Positions 1-5,878 of a stretch of DNA of 7,722 nucleotides are shown here, in pieces. The notes beneath the pieces are model-generated. The model had not been told where the DNA came from, did not search any database, and saw nothing but the letters and a program-made list of their open reading frames with translations. The stretch is from Methanocalculus sp. (GTDB lineage Archaea > Halobacteriota > Methanomicrobia > Methanomicrobiales > Methanocorpusculaceae): positions 1 to 7,722 of the forward strand of contig NZ_JARVGN010000064.1 in the NCBI RefSeq assembly GCF_029762515.1, written 5' to 3'. How positions within the stretch are numbered: the stretch's first letter is position 1; each line of letters opens with the position of its first letter. A program made the position numbers and the translations under genes.

Positions 1-894
1 GAGCTGACCCGGTACGATAAGGAGGAGGATCGGACACGGCATATCGATGCTGTCGGTGCCAATACGGGCCAGGTCTTCCTGCTGTACCGTGATACAAAAG
101 GTATCCACGATCTGATCGCCTCACAGGCAACCGGAGAGCCGGTTGCAGAGACGAGGACAAAGTCGGGTGCGGTGCACCGGATCTATCCGATCACCGATCC
201 CGATCTGATCAAAAAGATCACCGTAACCTTTGCAGATGTGCCGTCCCTCTATATTGCTGATGGCCATCACCGGGCAAAGAGTGCCGTCAATGTCTATGAG
301 CGTAGGAGTGAACGCGGGGATGCTCATCTGGAAGCCAGCCGGTTCATGGGCATCCTTTTTGCCCATGATTCCGTCCTGATTCATGGGTATTCCCGGCTCG
401 TCCGTGACATAGCCGGGATGACGGAGGATGCCTTCCTCCAGAGGCTCGGGGAGATCTTTTCGATCCGGGAACTGGATTCTGTGGATACGCTGGCCTCTTC
501 CATTCCTCCGGCTTTCGATTTGGCGGATCAGCATATTATGCACCTCTATATCGGCGGCCGGTTCTATGAGCTGACGAGACCGGTTGCTCCCTCGGCAGAT
601 GCAATCGCAAGGCTCGATGTATCGATCCTCCAGGAGAAGGTCCTCTCCCCGATGCTTGGGATCACCGATCCACGAGGCGATGAGCGGCTCGCGTTTATGG
701 GTGGCGCCCTCCCGATTGCTGATCTGATCGCCGGGGTTGATTCGGGCGAGTATGCGTTTGCGATCCTGATGCAGCCGATTGGCGTTGATTCAATCTGCGA
801 TATTGCAGACAATGATATGATTATGCCCCCAAAATCGACCTGGTTTGAACCAAAACTCCTCTCCGGTCTTGTGATCCATGGGATTGACAAGTAA
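1..894 (+). CDS. DUF1015 family protein, C-terminal 297 residues
   Basis: The reading frame is open from the first base and stops at TAA 892-894, so the N-terminus (roughly 110 residues, judging from family members of about 400) lies outside the window. Family hallmarks are visible: the ADGHHR motif at residues 86-91 of the fragment, followed by an alanine-rich helix, and near the C-terminus MPPKSTWFEPKL from about residue 275, leading into SGLVIHGID. These are the most conserved blocks of DUF1015. The family is soluble and cytoplasmic and its biochemical role is not firmly established; from memory it often lies near serine biosynthesis genes (serA) in methanogens, but no such gene is in view. 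A hairpin plus T-run follows the stop, so it is probably not co-transcribed with the lipoprotein gene downstream. Family assignment is secure; function is not. Confidence 0.93.
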   Translation, partial: ELTRYDKEEDRTRHIDAVGANTGQVFLLYRDTKGIHDLIASQATGEPVAETRTKSGAVHRIYPITDPDLIKKITVTFADVPSLYIADGHHRAKSAVNVYERRSERGDAHLEASRFMGILFAHDSVLIHGYSRLVRDIAGMTEDAFLQRLGEIFSIRELDSVDTLASSIPPAFDLADQHIMHLYIGGRFYELTRPVAPSADAIARLDVSILQEKVLSPMLGITDPRGDERLAFMGGALPIADLIAGVDSGEYAFAILMQPIGVDSICDIADNDMIMPPKSTWFEPKLLSGLVIHGIDK

Positions 895-899
895 GGCAG

Positions 900-921
900 G
901 GGAGAGTATCCCATATTTTTT
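900..921 (+). terminator. Terminator-like hairpin and T-run after DUF1015
   Basis: A short stem GGGA-GAGTA-TCCC (900-912) is followed by ATA and six Ts (916-921), starting 5 bases after the DUF1015 stop. Archaeal termination depends mainly on T-runs, so the T6 is the better evidence; the 4-bp stem is weak. Confidence 0.5.
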
Positions 922-943
922 CCCAAAAGCTCTTACGGTTGGA

Positions 944-959
944 AAGAGATGAATCTCTT
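944..959 (+). promoter_or_regulatory. 16-bp dyad abutting the lipoprotein start codon
   Basis: AAGAGAT-GA-ATCTCTT is a perfect 7-bp inverted repeat with a 2-base centre. It ends one base before the probable GTG start at 960 and overlaps the only purine-rich stretch that could serve as ribosome binding site (GGAAAGAG, 941-948). As RNA it could fold with a 6-bp stem and a UGAA loop, hiding that site; as DNA it could be an operator for the pilin operon. The dyad is seen in the sequence; its role is inference. Confidence 0.4.
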
Positions 960-1355
960 GTGCTCAGGCTGTACCTTCTGACCATCACCATACTGCTGAT
1001 CTCTGCCACCGGCTGTGTCATGGCTCCCGGAGGAGACGCTCCGTCTGATCAAATGGTTTATGAAGCGCCACCCTCCTTCCAGATGCGGATCAGCCTTGAC
1101 GAAGCCCTCACCCATGCAGAGCCGCCGGTGTACCTGATCATCGGCCGGGATCTCCTCCCCGATGGCATGGCCGCCTCCTGGATCATCATGGCAACCGATC
1201 CTGAGGGAGGCTTTCTCTTCCTCTTTGTAACAGCGGACAGGGCAGATTCTGCCCGGTGGGAAGGGATGGTTCCTGGGGATCCAATCGATCCGGAAGCATT
1301 CCCATACCCGGATCGTCCAGCTGATCAGGTGGTCTTTTGGGAGGAAACAGGATGA
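960..1355 (+). CDS. Small predicted lipoprotein leading the pilin-like operon
   Basis: A protein of 131 residues if it starts at GTG 960; a TTG at 939 is in frame but has no ribosome binding site and would add 7 charged residues ahead of the signal peptide. The N-terminus reads MLRLYLLTITILLISATGC: one arginine, a hydrophobic core at about residues 4-14, then a lipobox-like ATGC with Cys19 as the lipidated residue. Alanine at -3 is less usual than leucine. The mature part begins with a Gly/Pro/Asp-rich linker and continues as an acidic, aromatic domain of about 90 residues (VYLIIGRD, SWIIMATDPEGGFLFLFV) that I cannot assign to a family. Its TGA overlaps the ATG of the next gene (ATGA at 1352), so the two are translationally coupled. 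It is probably a membrane-anchored partner of the pilin-like proteins, by context only. Confidence 0.8.
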   Translation: MLRLYLLTITILLISATGCVMAPGGDAPSDQMVYEAPPSFQMRISLDEALTHAEPPVYLIIGRDLLPDGMAASWIIMATDPEGGFLFLFVTADRADSARWEGMVPGDPIDPEAFPYPDRPADQVVFWEETG

Positions 1356-2344
1356 GGGATGATGCGGTTGCGACCTTTGATTTTCTCGTTGGTTTCACCA
1401 TCTTCATCATCGCATTCATCTTTGTTGCAGCGATGATCCCCCATATGCTCTTCTCGGTCCAGTCGAGCAGGATCGATTATGATGCGGTCGCCTACCGGAC
1501 CGGGGTGATCCTGACTGAAGATCCCGGTATGCCCGCCTCATCAACGTTTCCGGTCTGGGAGCAGAAGGCGATCCCACAGGATGTGATCCGGATGGGGCTC
1601 TCGGTTGAACCGGGGTCTGCCCATATTCTCTCGAAAGGAAAGGTGGAACGGTTCTTTAATGATACGTTCTTCACCTATCCGGATGATTACCGGAGATCGC
1701 TTCTCTTCGGCGATTATCCGTACTCTTTCAATATCACCCTGACGATGCGTAACGATCCACCCGTTCGCTCGATCGGTCCCGCCCCGCCCGAGTCGTACGG
1801 AGCGGTGCGGAGGGTGGTGGTGGTGAAGGAGCCGTCGCTTCTCTTTGTGAGTGATTCTGTTCCCGATCACAAAAAATTCCGACATGAAGGGAACGAAACC
1901 CCTGACCAGAGGTTTACCGTAGAGTTGCCGATGATTGAGCTCCTGGATCGATCGGTTGATCCCCTCTTCAGGATCGATCCGAGAACCGATCCGATCCGGA
2001 TTGAGATTGGAAACTTCTCCTATTACCTGAATTCATCGGCAACAGAGGCAAGACTGCACCGGGTGGAAATAACCCGGGATGGTGTCCCGATCACCTTTCC
2101 GGCATATGAGATCTGGCTGGATGGGATCCAGACAACCCTCCCGGCAGACATCTCTGATTCACTCAACTTCACGCTCAATCCCGTGCCTGAACCGCCCTGG
2201 GGGAGTGATCATATGATAGGAATCACCTTCATTTTTCAAAACAATCCCCCGGCTTCATTGATGACAGGGACTCATATCTATGATTACCGGAATGCCACCT
2301 TCCCCGATCCGGGGCAGGGTATTCTCGAGGTGGCGGTATGGTAG
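1352..2344 (+). CDS. Pilin-like secreted protein, DUF7287-like
   Basis: A protein of 330 residues. Start ATG 1352 is chosen because GGGAGG (1339-1344) lies 7 bases upstream and the codon overlaps the preceding stop; the longer form from TTG 1337 lacks this support. The N-terminus MRDDAVATFDFLVGF is a class III (pilin-type) signal: a short charged leader, a probable prepilin peptidase cut after Ala5, then a hydrophobic helix at about residues 11-30. This resembles the haloarchaeal DUF7287 start (TTQDFxxGxxxF). The rest is predicted extracellular and carries seven N-glycosylation sequons (N103, N127, N181, N221, N227, N272, N314), which fits a surface protein. It is longer than a typical structural pilin, so a minor or tip pseudopilin is plausible. 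The family match is from memory of N-terminal pattern; the C-terminal two thirds is unassigned. Confidence 0.85.
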   Translation: MRDDAVATFDFLVGFTIFIIAFIFVAAMIPHMLFSVQSSRIDYDAVAYRTGVILTEDPGMPASSTFPVWEQKAIPQDVIRMGLSVEPGSAHILSKGKVERFFNDTFFTYPDDYRRSLLFGDYPYSFNITLTMRNDPPVRSIGPAPPESYGAVRRVVVVKEPSLLFVSDSVPDHKKFRHEGNETPDQRFTVELPMIELLDRSVDPLFRIDPRTDPIRIEIGNFSYYLNSSATEARLHRVEITRDGVPITFPAYEIWLDGIQTTLPADISDSLNFTLNPVPEPPWGSDHMIGITFIFQNNPPASLMTGTHIYDYRNATFPDPGQGILEVAVW

Positions 2345-2844
2345 GGGATGGTGGATCTCTCTATACGATCGAAGGGCTGGCAGCAGGGCTCCTGATGATC
2401 GCAACCGCTGCAATTGTCCTCCAGTCGGTATCTGTCTATACGCCCGGAGATACCCATATCGACGATATGCTCCTCGAGCAGCTCGGTGCCGATGCACTGG
2501 CGGTGCTGGATATGCCGGTTGAGCCGGGTGGGGAGACCGAACTGGAGCAGCTGTTGTATTCATGGGATGCTCCAGGTTTTCATGCTGCATTCTATCCGCT
2601 CCTGAGGGAACGATCATTTGCCCCGGATGATCCGGTTCAGTATGCTGCCTCCATCTCGTACCGTGTTGCTGCTGATGATAGTGTGAACCAGTTGCCTTTC
2701 ACTGAAAGTGCCTCCTATACCGGCTATGATCCGGCTATCCGGGTGACACGATGGGTGCATCTGGATTCCGGGCATACTCTTCCCCCACCGGTTCCTTCCA
2801 GAGAGCAGATGGTACTTCTGGAGGTGATCCTGTGGCGGGGCTGA
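2338..2844 (+). CDS. Pilin-like protein, DUF7288-like
   Basis: A protein of 168 residues starting at ATG 2338, with GAGGTG (2327-2332) 5 bases upstream; it overlaps the previous gene by 7 bases. The N-terminus MVGDGGSLYTIEGLAAGLLMIATAAIV is pilin-like: a Gly-rich leader, a likely cut after Gly6, a glutamate at position +6 and a hydrophobic helix at about residues 13-30. The TIEGLAAGLL stretch resembles the haloarchaeal DUF7288 start (HTLEALVAALLL). The remainder is acidic with no cysteine and no further membrane segment, so it should be exposed outside the membrane on a single anchor. The order after a DUF7287-like gene matches the pairing I recall from haloarchaea, which supports the assignment. 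Confidence 0.84.
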   Translation: MVGDGGSLYTIEGLAAGLLMIATAAIVLQSVSVYTPGDTHIDDMLLEQLGADALAVLDMPVEPGGETELEQLLYSWDAPGFHAAFYPLLRERSFAPDDPVQYAASISYRVAADDSVNQLPFTESASYTGYDPAIRVTRWVHLDSGHTLPPPVPSREQMVLLEVILWRG

Positions 2845-3197
2845 ACGATAACGGGCAGTGGATTGTCCTGATGGGATTTCTGATCAGCATCGCCCTCCTC
2901 TTCCTGATGGTGATCATCAACCAGGCGACACTTGTCGGGCAGACAACGGCAGAAGGGGTGCTCGAGTTCCCAAAGCATGAGATCCGAGATCTCAGGGGGG
3001 AAGTCTTCAGGGCAGGCGGAGAGATGAATGACGTTCTGTATGATGATATCCGGGTGATCTCATTGAAACGGAATCACGCGATTGTATCGGTCAGTTCTTT
3101 AAAAGACTCGGTAGTATTTGGAGATACAACCGCCACGATGGTGACCATACGGTTCAATAACGGAGTATGTGTATATGAAGAGACATTCCTCGTCTGA
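2832..3197 (+). CDS. Pilin-like protein, DUF7261-like
   Basis: A protein of 121 residues from GTG 2832. This start is preferred over an upstream in-frame ATG at 2751 because GGAGGTGATC (2820-2829), an exact complement of the archaeal 16S rRNA 3' end, lies just before it and because the upstream extension would put 27 unrelated residues ahead of the signal. The gene overlaps its predecessor by 13 bases. The N-terminus MAGLNDNGQWIVLMGFLIS gives a likely cut after Gly8 and a hydrophobic helix at about residues 10-29. The NGQWIVLMGF pattern resembles the haloarchaeal DUF7261 start (DRGQLVLVAGF). About 85 residues of soluble domain follow, ending in alternating beta-like segments. A small single-anchor component of the same assembly is the best reading. 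Confidence 0.83.
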   Translation: MAGLNDNGQWIVLMGFLISIALLFLMVIINQATLVGQTTAEGVLEFPKHEIRDLRGEVFRAGGEMNDVLYDDIRVISLKRNHAIVSVSSLKDSVVFGDTTATMVTIRFNNGVCVYEETFLV

Positions 3198-3609
3198 TGC
3201 GGTTGCGAATCTCATCGGCTACATCATCATCACCGGCGTTTTGATGGTGCTCCTCGTCTCGGTGATGATCCTTGCAAACGATGCCCTTATGGTGAAGCCT
3301 GCCGAGCGGTTTACCTATCATAGTTATGTGGATATCGGGAACGGGATGTCGGTTCGGATCGTTGATATCTATACGATTGCTCCGGTGAATGGATCAATCA
3401 TCTCGGATATTGATATCCCCTATGATGTCCTTGGAGAAGGGTATATCATCACGGTCCGGCGCCAGGGGGTGGATCAGGAGATCCTGATGAAAGGCGATCG
3501 GATCGAGACGGTGATCTCGCTTGCCGGGATCGGGGCAACAAAGGCCGTCCGCGGAACGACGACCGGAGGGGGCGCAAACCGGGTGATCTATGATTCAGGG
3601 GGTGTCTGA
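3175..3609 (+). CDS. Pilin-like protein, DUF7266-like
   Basis: A protein of 144 residues from ATG 3175, chosen over GTG 3169 because GGAG (3162-3165) sits 9 bases ahead of the ATG but only 3 ahead of the GTG. The overlap with the previous gene is 23 bases, the longest in the operon. The N-terminus MKRHSSSDAVANLIGYIIIT has a basic leader, a likely cut after Ala9 and a hydrophobic helix at about residues 13-34. The soluble part contains GNGMSVRIVDIYTIAP and GEGYIITVRRQG, similar in layout to haloarchaeal DUF7266 proteins, where a short beta domain follows the helix. The C-terminus is glycine-rich (TTTGGGANRVIYDSGG). Family assignment rests on layout and context and is moderate. Confidence 0.82.
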   Translation: MKRHSSSDAVANLIGYIIITGVLMVLLVSVMILANDALMVKPAERFTYHSYVDIGNGMSVRIVDIYTIAPVNGSIISDIDIPYDVLGEGYIITVRRQGVDQEILMKGDRIETVISLAGIGATKAVRGTTTGGGANRVIYDSGGV

Positions 3610-3612
3610 TTG

Positions 3613-4359
3613 ATGAAGAATGATGACGGGGTCTCTGAGGCGATCGGATTCATCCTGATCTTCTCTATCGTGGTGCTTGGGATTGCAATTGTCGTCCTGT
3701 ATGGATTTCCCCTCCTCATTGCGGGCCAGGGGAGCGCTGATATGAGGAATATGGAGCAGACGGTAATCGTGCTCCAGAACGATCTGAAATCCATCAGCTA
3801 CAAGATGGTTCCCTATAAGGAGACGGCATTGCAGGTGCAGGGAGGAGTGCTCTTTGTGACGGAGGCATCAGGTACATTTGAGGTGCTGATCGACGGCGAT
3901 TCGAAGTATAACAGTCAAGTAGGGCAGATCCGGTATGTCTCGGATCTCGATTCCACCCGGATTGTGATCGAGAACGGCGCCGTCCTCACCCGCCCCGAGC
4001 GTGGCAGCGGTTCAGCGATGCTCGCGGAGCCACGCTGGTACTATGATGATCCATCGAATACCCTGATCCTCTCCTTTATCGAGGTGCAGACAGAGCGGGA
4101 GCGGGCGCTTGCCGGTGTCGGGAGGATCGAGATGAAGAATGATCCCGTGCAGAAGATAACCCGGGAATATACATTGCCGGTGGATTCTCTTGAGATCCAC
4201 TATTCCCCCCTCTCACCGGAGCATGATTATTCGGTTGCCTGGGAGAACTACCTGACCGGGAGGCTTGGAATGGTGCAGAATAGTGAGAACGTCTACACTC
4301 ATCCATCTGCTTCGGAACTCGTCGTTCAGGAGACGGTTATTACCATAACAGGTTTTTAG
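3613..4359 (+). CDS. Pilin-like protein, DUF7289-like, last gene of the operon
   Basis: A protein of 248 residues from ATG 3613, 3 bases after the preceding stop, with GGGGGTG (about 3598-3604) 8 bases upstream; the adjacent in-frame TTG 3610 is less likely. The N-terminus MKNDDGVSEAIGFILIFSIV is the clearest archaeal prepilin signal in the window: a polar leader, a cut after Gly6, mature VSEAIG, and a hydrophobic helix at about residues 11-36. This agrees closely with the haloarchaeal DUF7289 start (RGVSEVVGFVLVFSLVV). The following 210 residues include YKETALQVQGGVLFV and PRWYYDDPSNTLILSFIEVQ, with the alternating hydrophobic pattern of a beta-rich extracellular domain. The gene ends the operon, 16 bases from the convergent aIF1A gene. 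Confidence 0.86.
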   Translation: MKNDDGVSEAIGFILIFSIVVLGIAIVVLYGFPLLIAGQGSADMRNMEQTVIVLQNDLKSISYKMVPYKETALQVQGGVLFVTEASGTFEVLIDGDSKYNSQVGQIRYVSDLDSTRIVIENGAVLTRPERGSGSAMLAEPRWYYDDPSNTLILSFIEVQTERERALAGVGRIEMKNDPVQKITREYTLPVDSLEIHYSPLSPEHDYSVAWENYLTGRLGMVQNSENVYTHPSASELVVQETVITITGF

Positions 4360-4363
4360 GTTC

Positions 4364-4370
4364 AAAAAAA
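4364..4370 (-). terminator. T7 terminator of aIF1A
   Basis: On the minus strand seven consecutive Ts begin 5 bases after the aIF1A stop codon. A T-run close to the stop is the usual archaeal termination signal. In the other direction the pilin operon has only a T5 (4353-4357), which overlaps its final codons, so the pilin transcript may read into aIF1A antisense. Confidence 0.65.
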
Positions 4371-4375
4371 GGAGT

Positions 4376-4708
4376 TCAGAGGTAGTTATGTGCCCTGAGC
4401 CAGTCCACCTGGGGTTTGGTGTAGCGATAAATGATGTCGGCCTTTTCATCCTGGAATGACCATGGGATGACGATCAGGATATCACCTTCGCGGATCCAGA
4501 CACGCTTCTTGATCTTGCCTTTGATCCTGCCCATCCGGGTGATCCCATCGCCACACCTGACACGGATATGGTTTGACCCAAGCATCAGGTCTGCAATAGC
4601 AAACTGTTCTTTTAAGCGTCTGTTCGGAATTCGTACACGTACGACCCCTTCTGGTTCTCCGGTTCGTTTATTGTTATCAGTCAGAAAATCTACCTCTTTA
4701 TCCCCCAC
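4376..4708 (-). CDS. eif1A: Archaeal translation initiation factor 1A
   Basis: A protein of 110 residues, the usual length for archaeal aIF1A, the counterpart of bacterial IF1 and eukaryotic eIF1A, which binds the small ribosomal subunit A site during initiation. The S1-like OB fold is complete: RIPNRRLKEQFAIADLMLGS, HIRVRCGDGITRMGRIKGKI, KKRVWIREGDILIVIPWSFQ and DEKADIIYRYTKPQVDWLR. The signature REGDxxIVxPWxFQDEKADI is intact. The start is GTG 4706-4708; there is no Shine-Dalgarno site in the 20 bases upstream, so translation may be leaderless or nearly so. The first 20 residues, as in relatives, are poorly conserved and probably disordered. It is a housekeeping gene, transcribed alone toward the pilin operon. 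Confidence 0.96.
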   Translation of the reverse strand: MGDKEVDFLTDNNKRTGEPEGVVRVRIPNRRLKEQFAIADLMLGSNHIRVRCGDGITRMGRIKGKIKKRVWIREGDILIVIPWSFQDEKADIIYRYTKPQVDWLRAHNYL

Positions 4709-4759
4709 GTTAGAATATCATAATGGTAGCCACCAGGCATCCGGCACGCGAGTATCTGC

Positions 4760-4791
4760 TAAAGTATGGATTCCGGAGTTACTTAAAGTAT
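4760..4791 (-). promoter_or_regulatory. Twin ATACTTTA elements upstream of aIF1A
   Basis: On the minus strand the octamer ATACTTTA occurs twice (4784-4791 and 4760-4767), 24 bases apart, 52 to 83 bases ahead of the aIF1A start. Either could be the TATA element, the first extended as ATACTTTAAGTA. A start site about 25 bases downstream would leave a leader of about 25-55 bases with no ribosome binding site. The repeat is seen; the promoter role is tentative. Confidence 0.35.
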
Positions 4792-4802
4792 TGCCCCCAT
4801 CA

Positions 4803-4828
4803 AAGAGAAGGGAGGGGTTGCTTCTCTT
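4803..4828 (-). terminator. Hairpin just after the racemase stop
   Basis: An 8-bp perfect stem (AAGAGAAG / CTTCTCTT) with a 10-base loop begins in the racemase stop codon. On the minus strand it is followed by TTGATGGGGG, not a T-run, so it may stabilise the 3' end or act as a weak terminator. The gap to the aIF1A start (about 119 bases) otherwise holds only the presumed aIF1A promoter. Confidence 0.4.
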
Positions 4829-5742
4829 CAGGCAGGTGTATGATTCAATGCATACCTCACCGCAGCCTCTGCATGGATCCTGGTTGTATCAAAGATCGGA
4901 ACGTCCACATCCTCCTGCCGGATTAAGAGGGGGATTTCGGTACAGCCAAGGATGATTCCTTCTGCACCTTCATCGATAAGATTGCTGATTATCCTCTTGT
5001 ACTCTTCCTTTGATGCCGGATTGATATAATCCACACAGAGCTCATCGAAGATGACGTTGTTGACGATCTCCTGATCTGCCATATCCGGAACGAGGACAAC
5101 AAGGCCGAACTCTTCTCTCAGCTCCTCCTTGTAAAATTCCGCTGACATCGTCTTCTTTGTGCCGAGCAGGCCGACGGTTGTGATATTCTTCTCCCGCACC
5201 CTCTTCCCCGTCTCATCGATGATGCTGATGATTGGGATATCGACTGCGGCTTCGATGGCAGGGATTGTTGAATGCATGGTATTTGAGCAGATGATGATGC
5301 AGTCTGCACCGCCGCGCTCAAGCCGCTCTGCGGCATCGACCATAATCATGGTGAGCCCCTCCCAGTCTCCTTCATCGGCGAGCCGTTCCTGCTTTGAAAA
5401 TTCCCCAAACTCGATCGAGTAGAGCAGTATATGAGCCGAGTTCTGCTCGCCGTATTCGTCCTGTACCATATGGTTCATCATCCGGTAGTATTCAGCAGAC
5501 GAGACCCAGCTGATCCCGCCGATCATGCCTATAGTCTTCATTTTCTGATCCTGCGGGTGGAGGATTACAGGCGTATCCTGAGGGGAGGGGGCAGAGGCAG
5601 GAGCAACACAGCCCGACACAACGAGGGTGAGGACGAGAGCAAGGAGGAGCACGTGCACGGAGAGCGGAAGGAGAGATCGGGCTGGAGGGGTGTGCCGGGC
5701 TAGTGGATGTGAGTATTGTTTGCAGTGATCACTTCGAATCAT
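4828..5742 (-). CDS. Lipoprotein-anchored aspartate/glutamate racemase family enzyme
   Basis: A protein of 304 residues. Residues 68-304 form a complete Asp/Glu racemase domain: start block MKTIGMIGGISW (68-79), first catalytic cysteine in CSNTMH (Cys152), second in LGCTEIPLL (Cys267). The two cysteines are the acid/base pair of cofactor-independent racemases that interconvert L- and D-aspartate or glutamate. Ahead of it lies an extra 67 residues: a basic n-region, a strong hydrophobic core (VLLLALVLTLVV, 31-42), a classical lipobox VSGC with Cys45, then an Ala/Pro/Ser linker (47-66). Start ATG 5740-5742 is supported by GAGGT (5749-5753) 6 bases upstream. The enzyme should therefore be lipid-anchored on the outer face of the membrane, which is unusual since the family is normally cytoplasmic. 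Substrate cannot be told from sequence; a related hydrolase or isomerase activity is possible. Confidence 0.92.
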   Translation of the reverse strand: MIRSDHCKQYSHPLARHTPPARSLLPLSVHVLLLALVLTLVVSGCVAPASAPSPQDTPVILHPQDQKMKTIGMIGGISWVSSAEYYRMMNHMVQDEYGEQNSAHILLYSIEFGEFSKQERLADEGDWEGLTMIMVDAAERLERGGADCIIICSNTMHSTIPAIEAAVDIPIISIIDETGKRVREKNITTVGLLGTKKTMSAEFYKEELREEFGLVVLVPDMADQEIVNNVIFDELCVDYINPASKEEYKRIISNLIDEGAEGIILGCTEIPLLIRQEDVDVPIFDTTRIHAEAAVRYALNHTPA

Positions 5743-5766
5743 CAGGGTACCTCAGTGGTAAATATC

Positions 5767-5796
5767 AATTAGTCTAATTCAATAATGTCATATTAA
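5767..5796 (-). promoter_or_regulatory. Racemase promoter region with a 13-bp palindrome
   Basis: On the minus strand an AT-rich TTAATAT (5790-5796; another candidate is GGTTATACC around 5803) could be the TATA element. About 25 bases downstream, where transcription should start, lies a perfect 13-bp palindrome AATTAG-A-CTAATT (5767-5779). A repressor site over the start point would fit. The leader would then be about 30 bases and contain the GAGGT ribosome binding site. Confidence 0.4.
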
Positions 5797-5878
5797 CCCG
5801 GTATAACCCTATCCCCCCTCCACATTCGGTCGCTCCGAAATCAAGCGGATTGCCGGACATCTTCGTTGTCACTCTCTC

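Noticed and set aside
2751..2831. N-terminally extended form of the DUF7261-like protein from ATG 2751
   Set aside because: The extension overlaps the previous gene by 94 bases, has no ribosome binding site and would bury the pilin-type signal; GTG 2832 has a perfect one.
4431..4955. 174-codon plus-strand open frame across aIF1A and the racemase end
   Set aside because: It runs antisense to two well-supported genes, lacks a ribosome binding site and its translation resembles no protein family.
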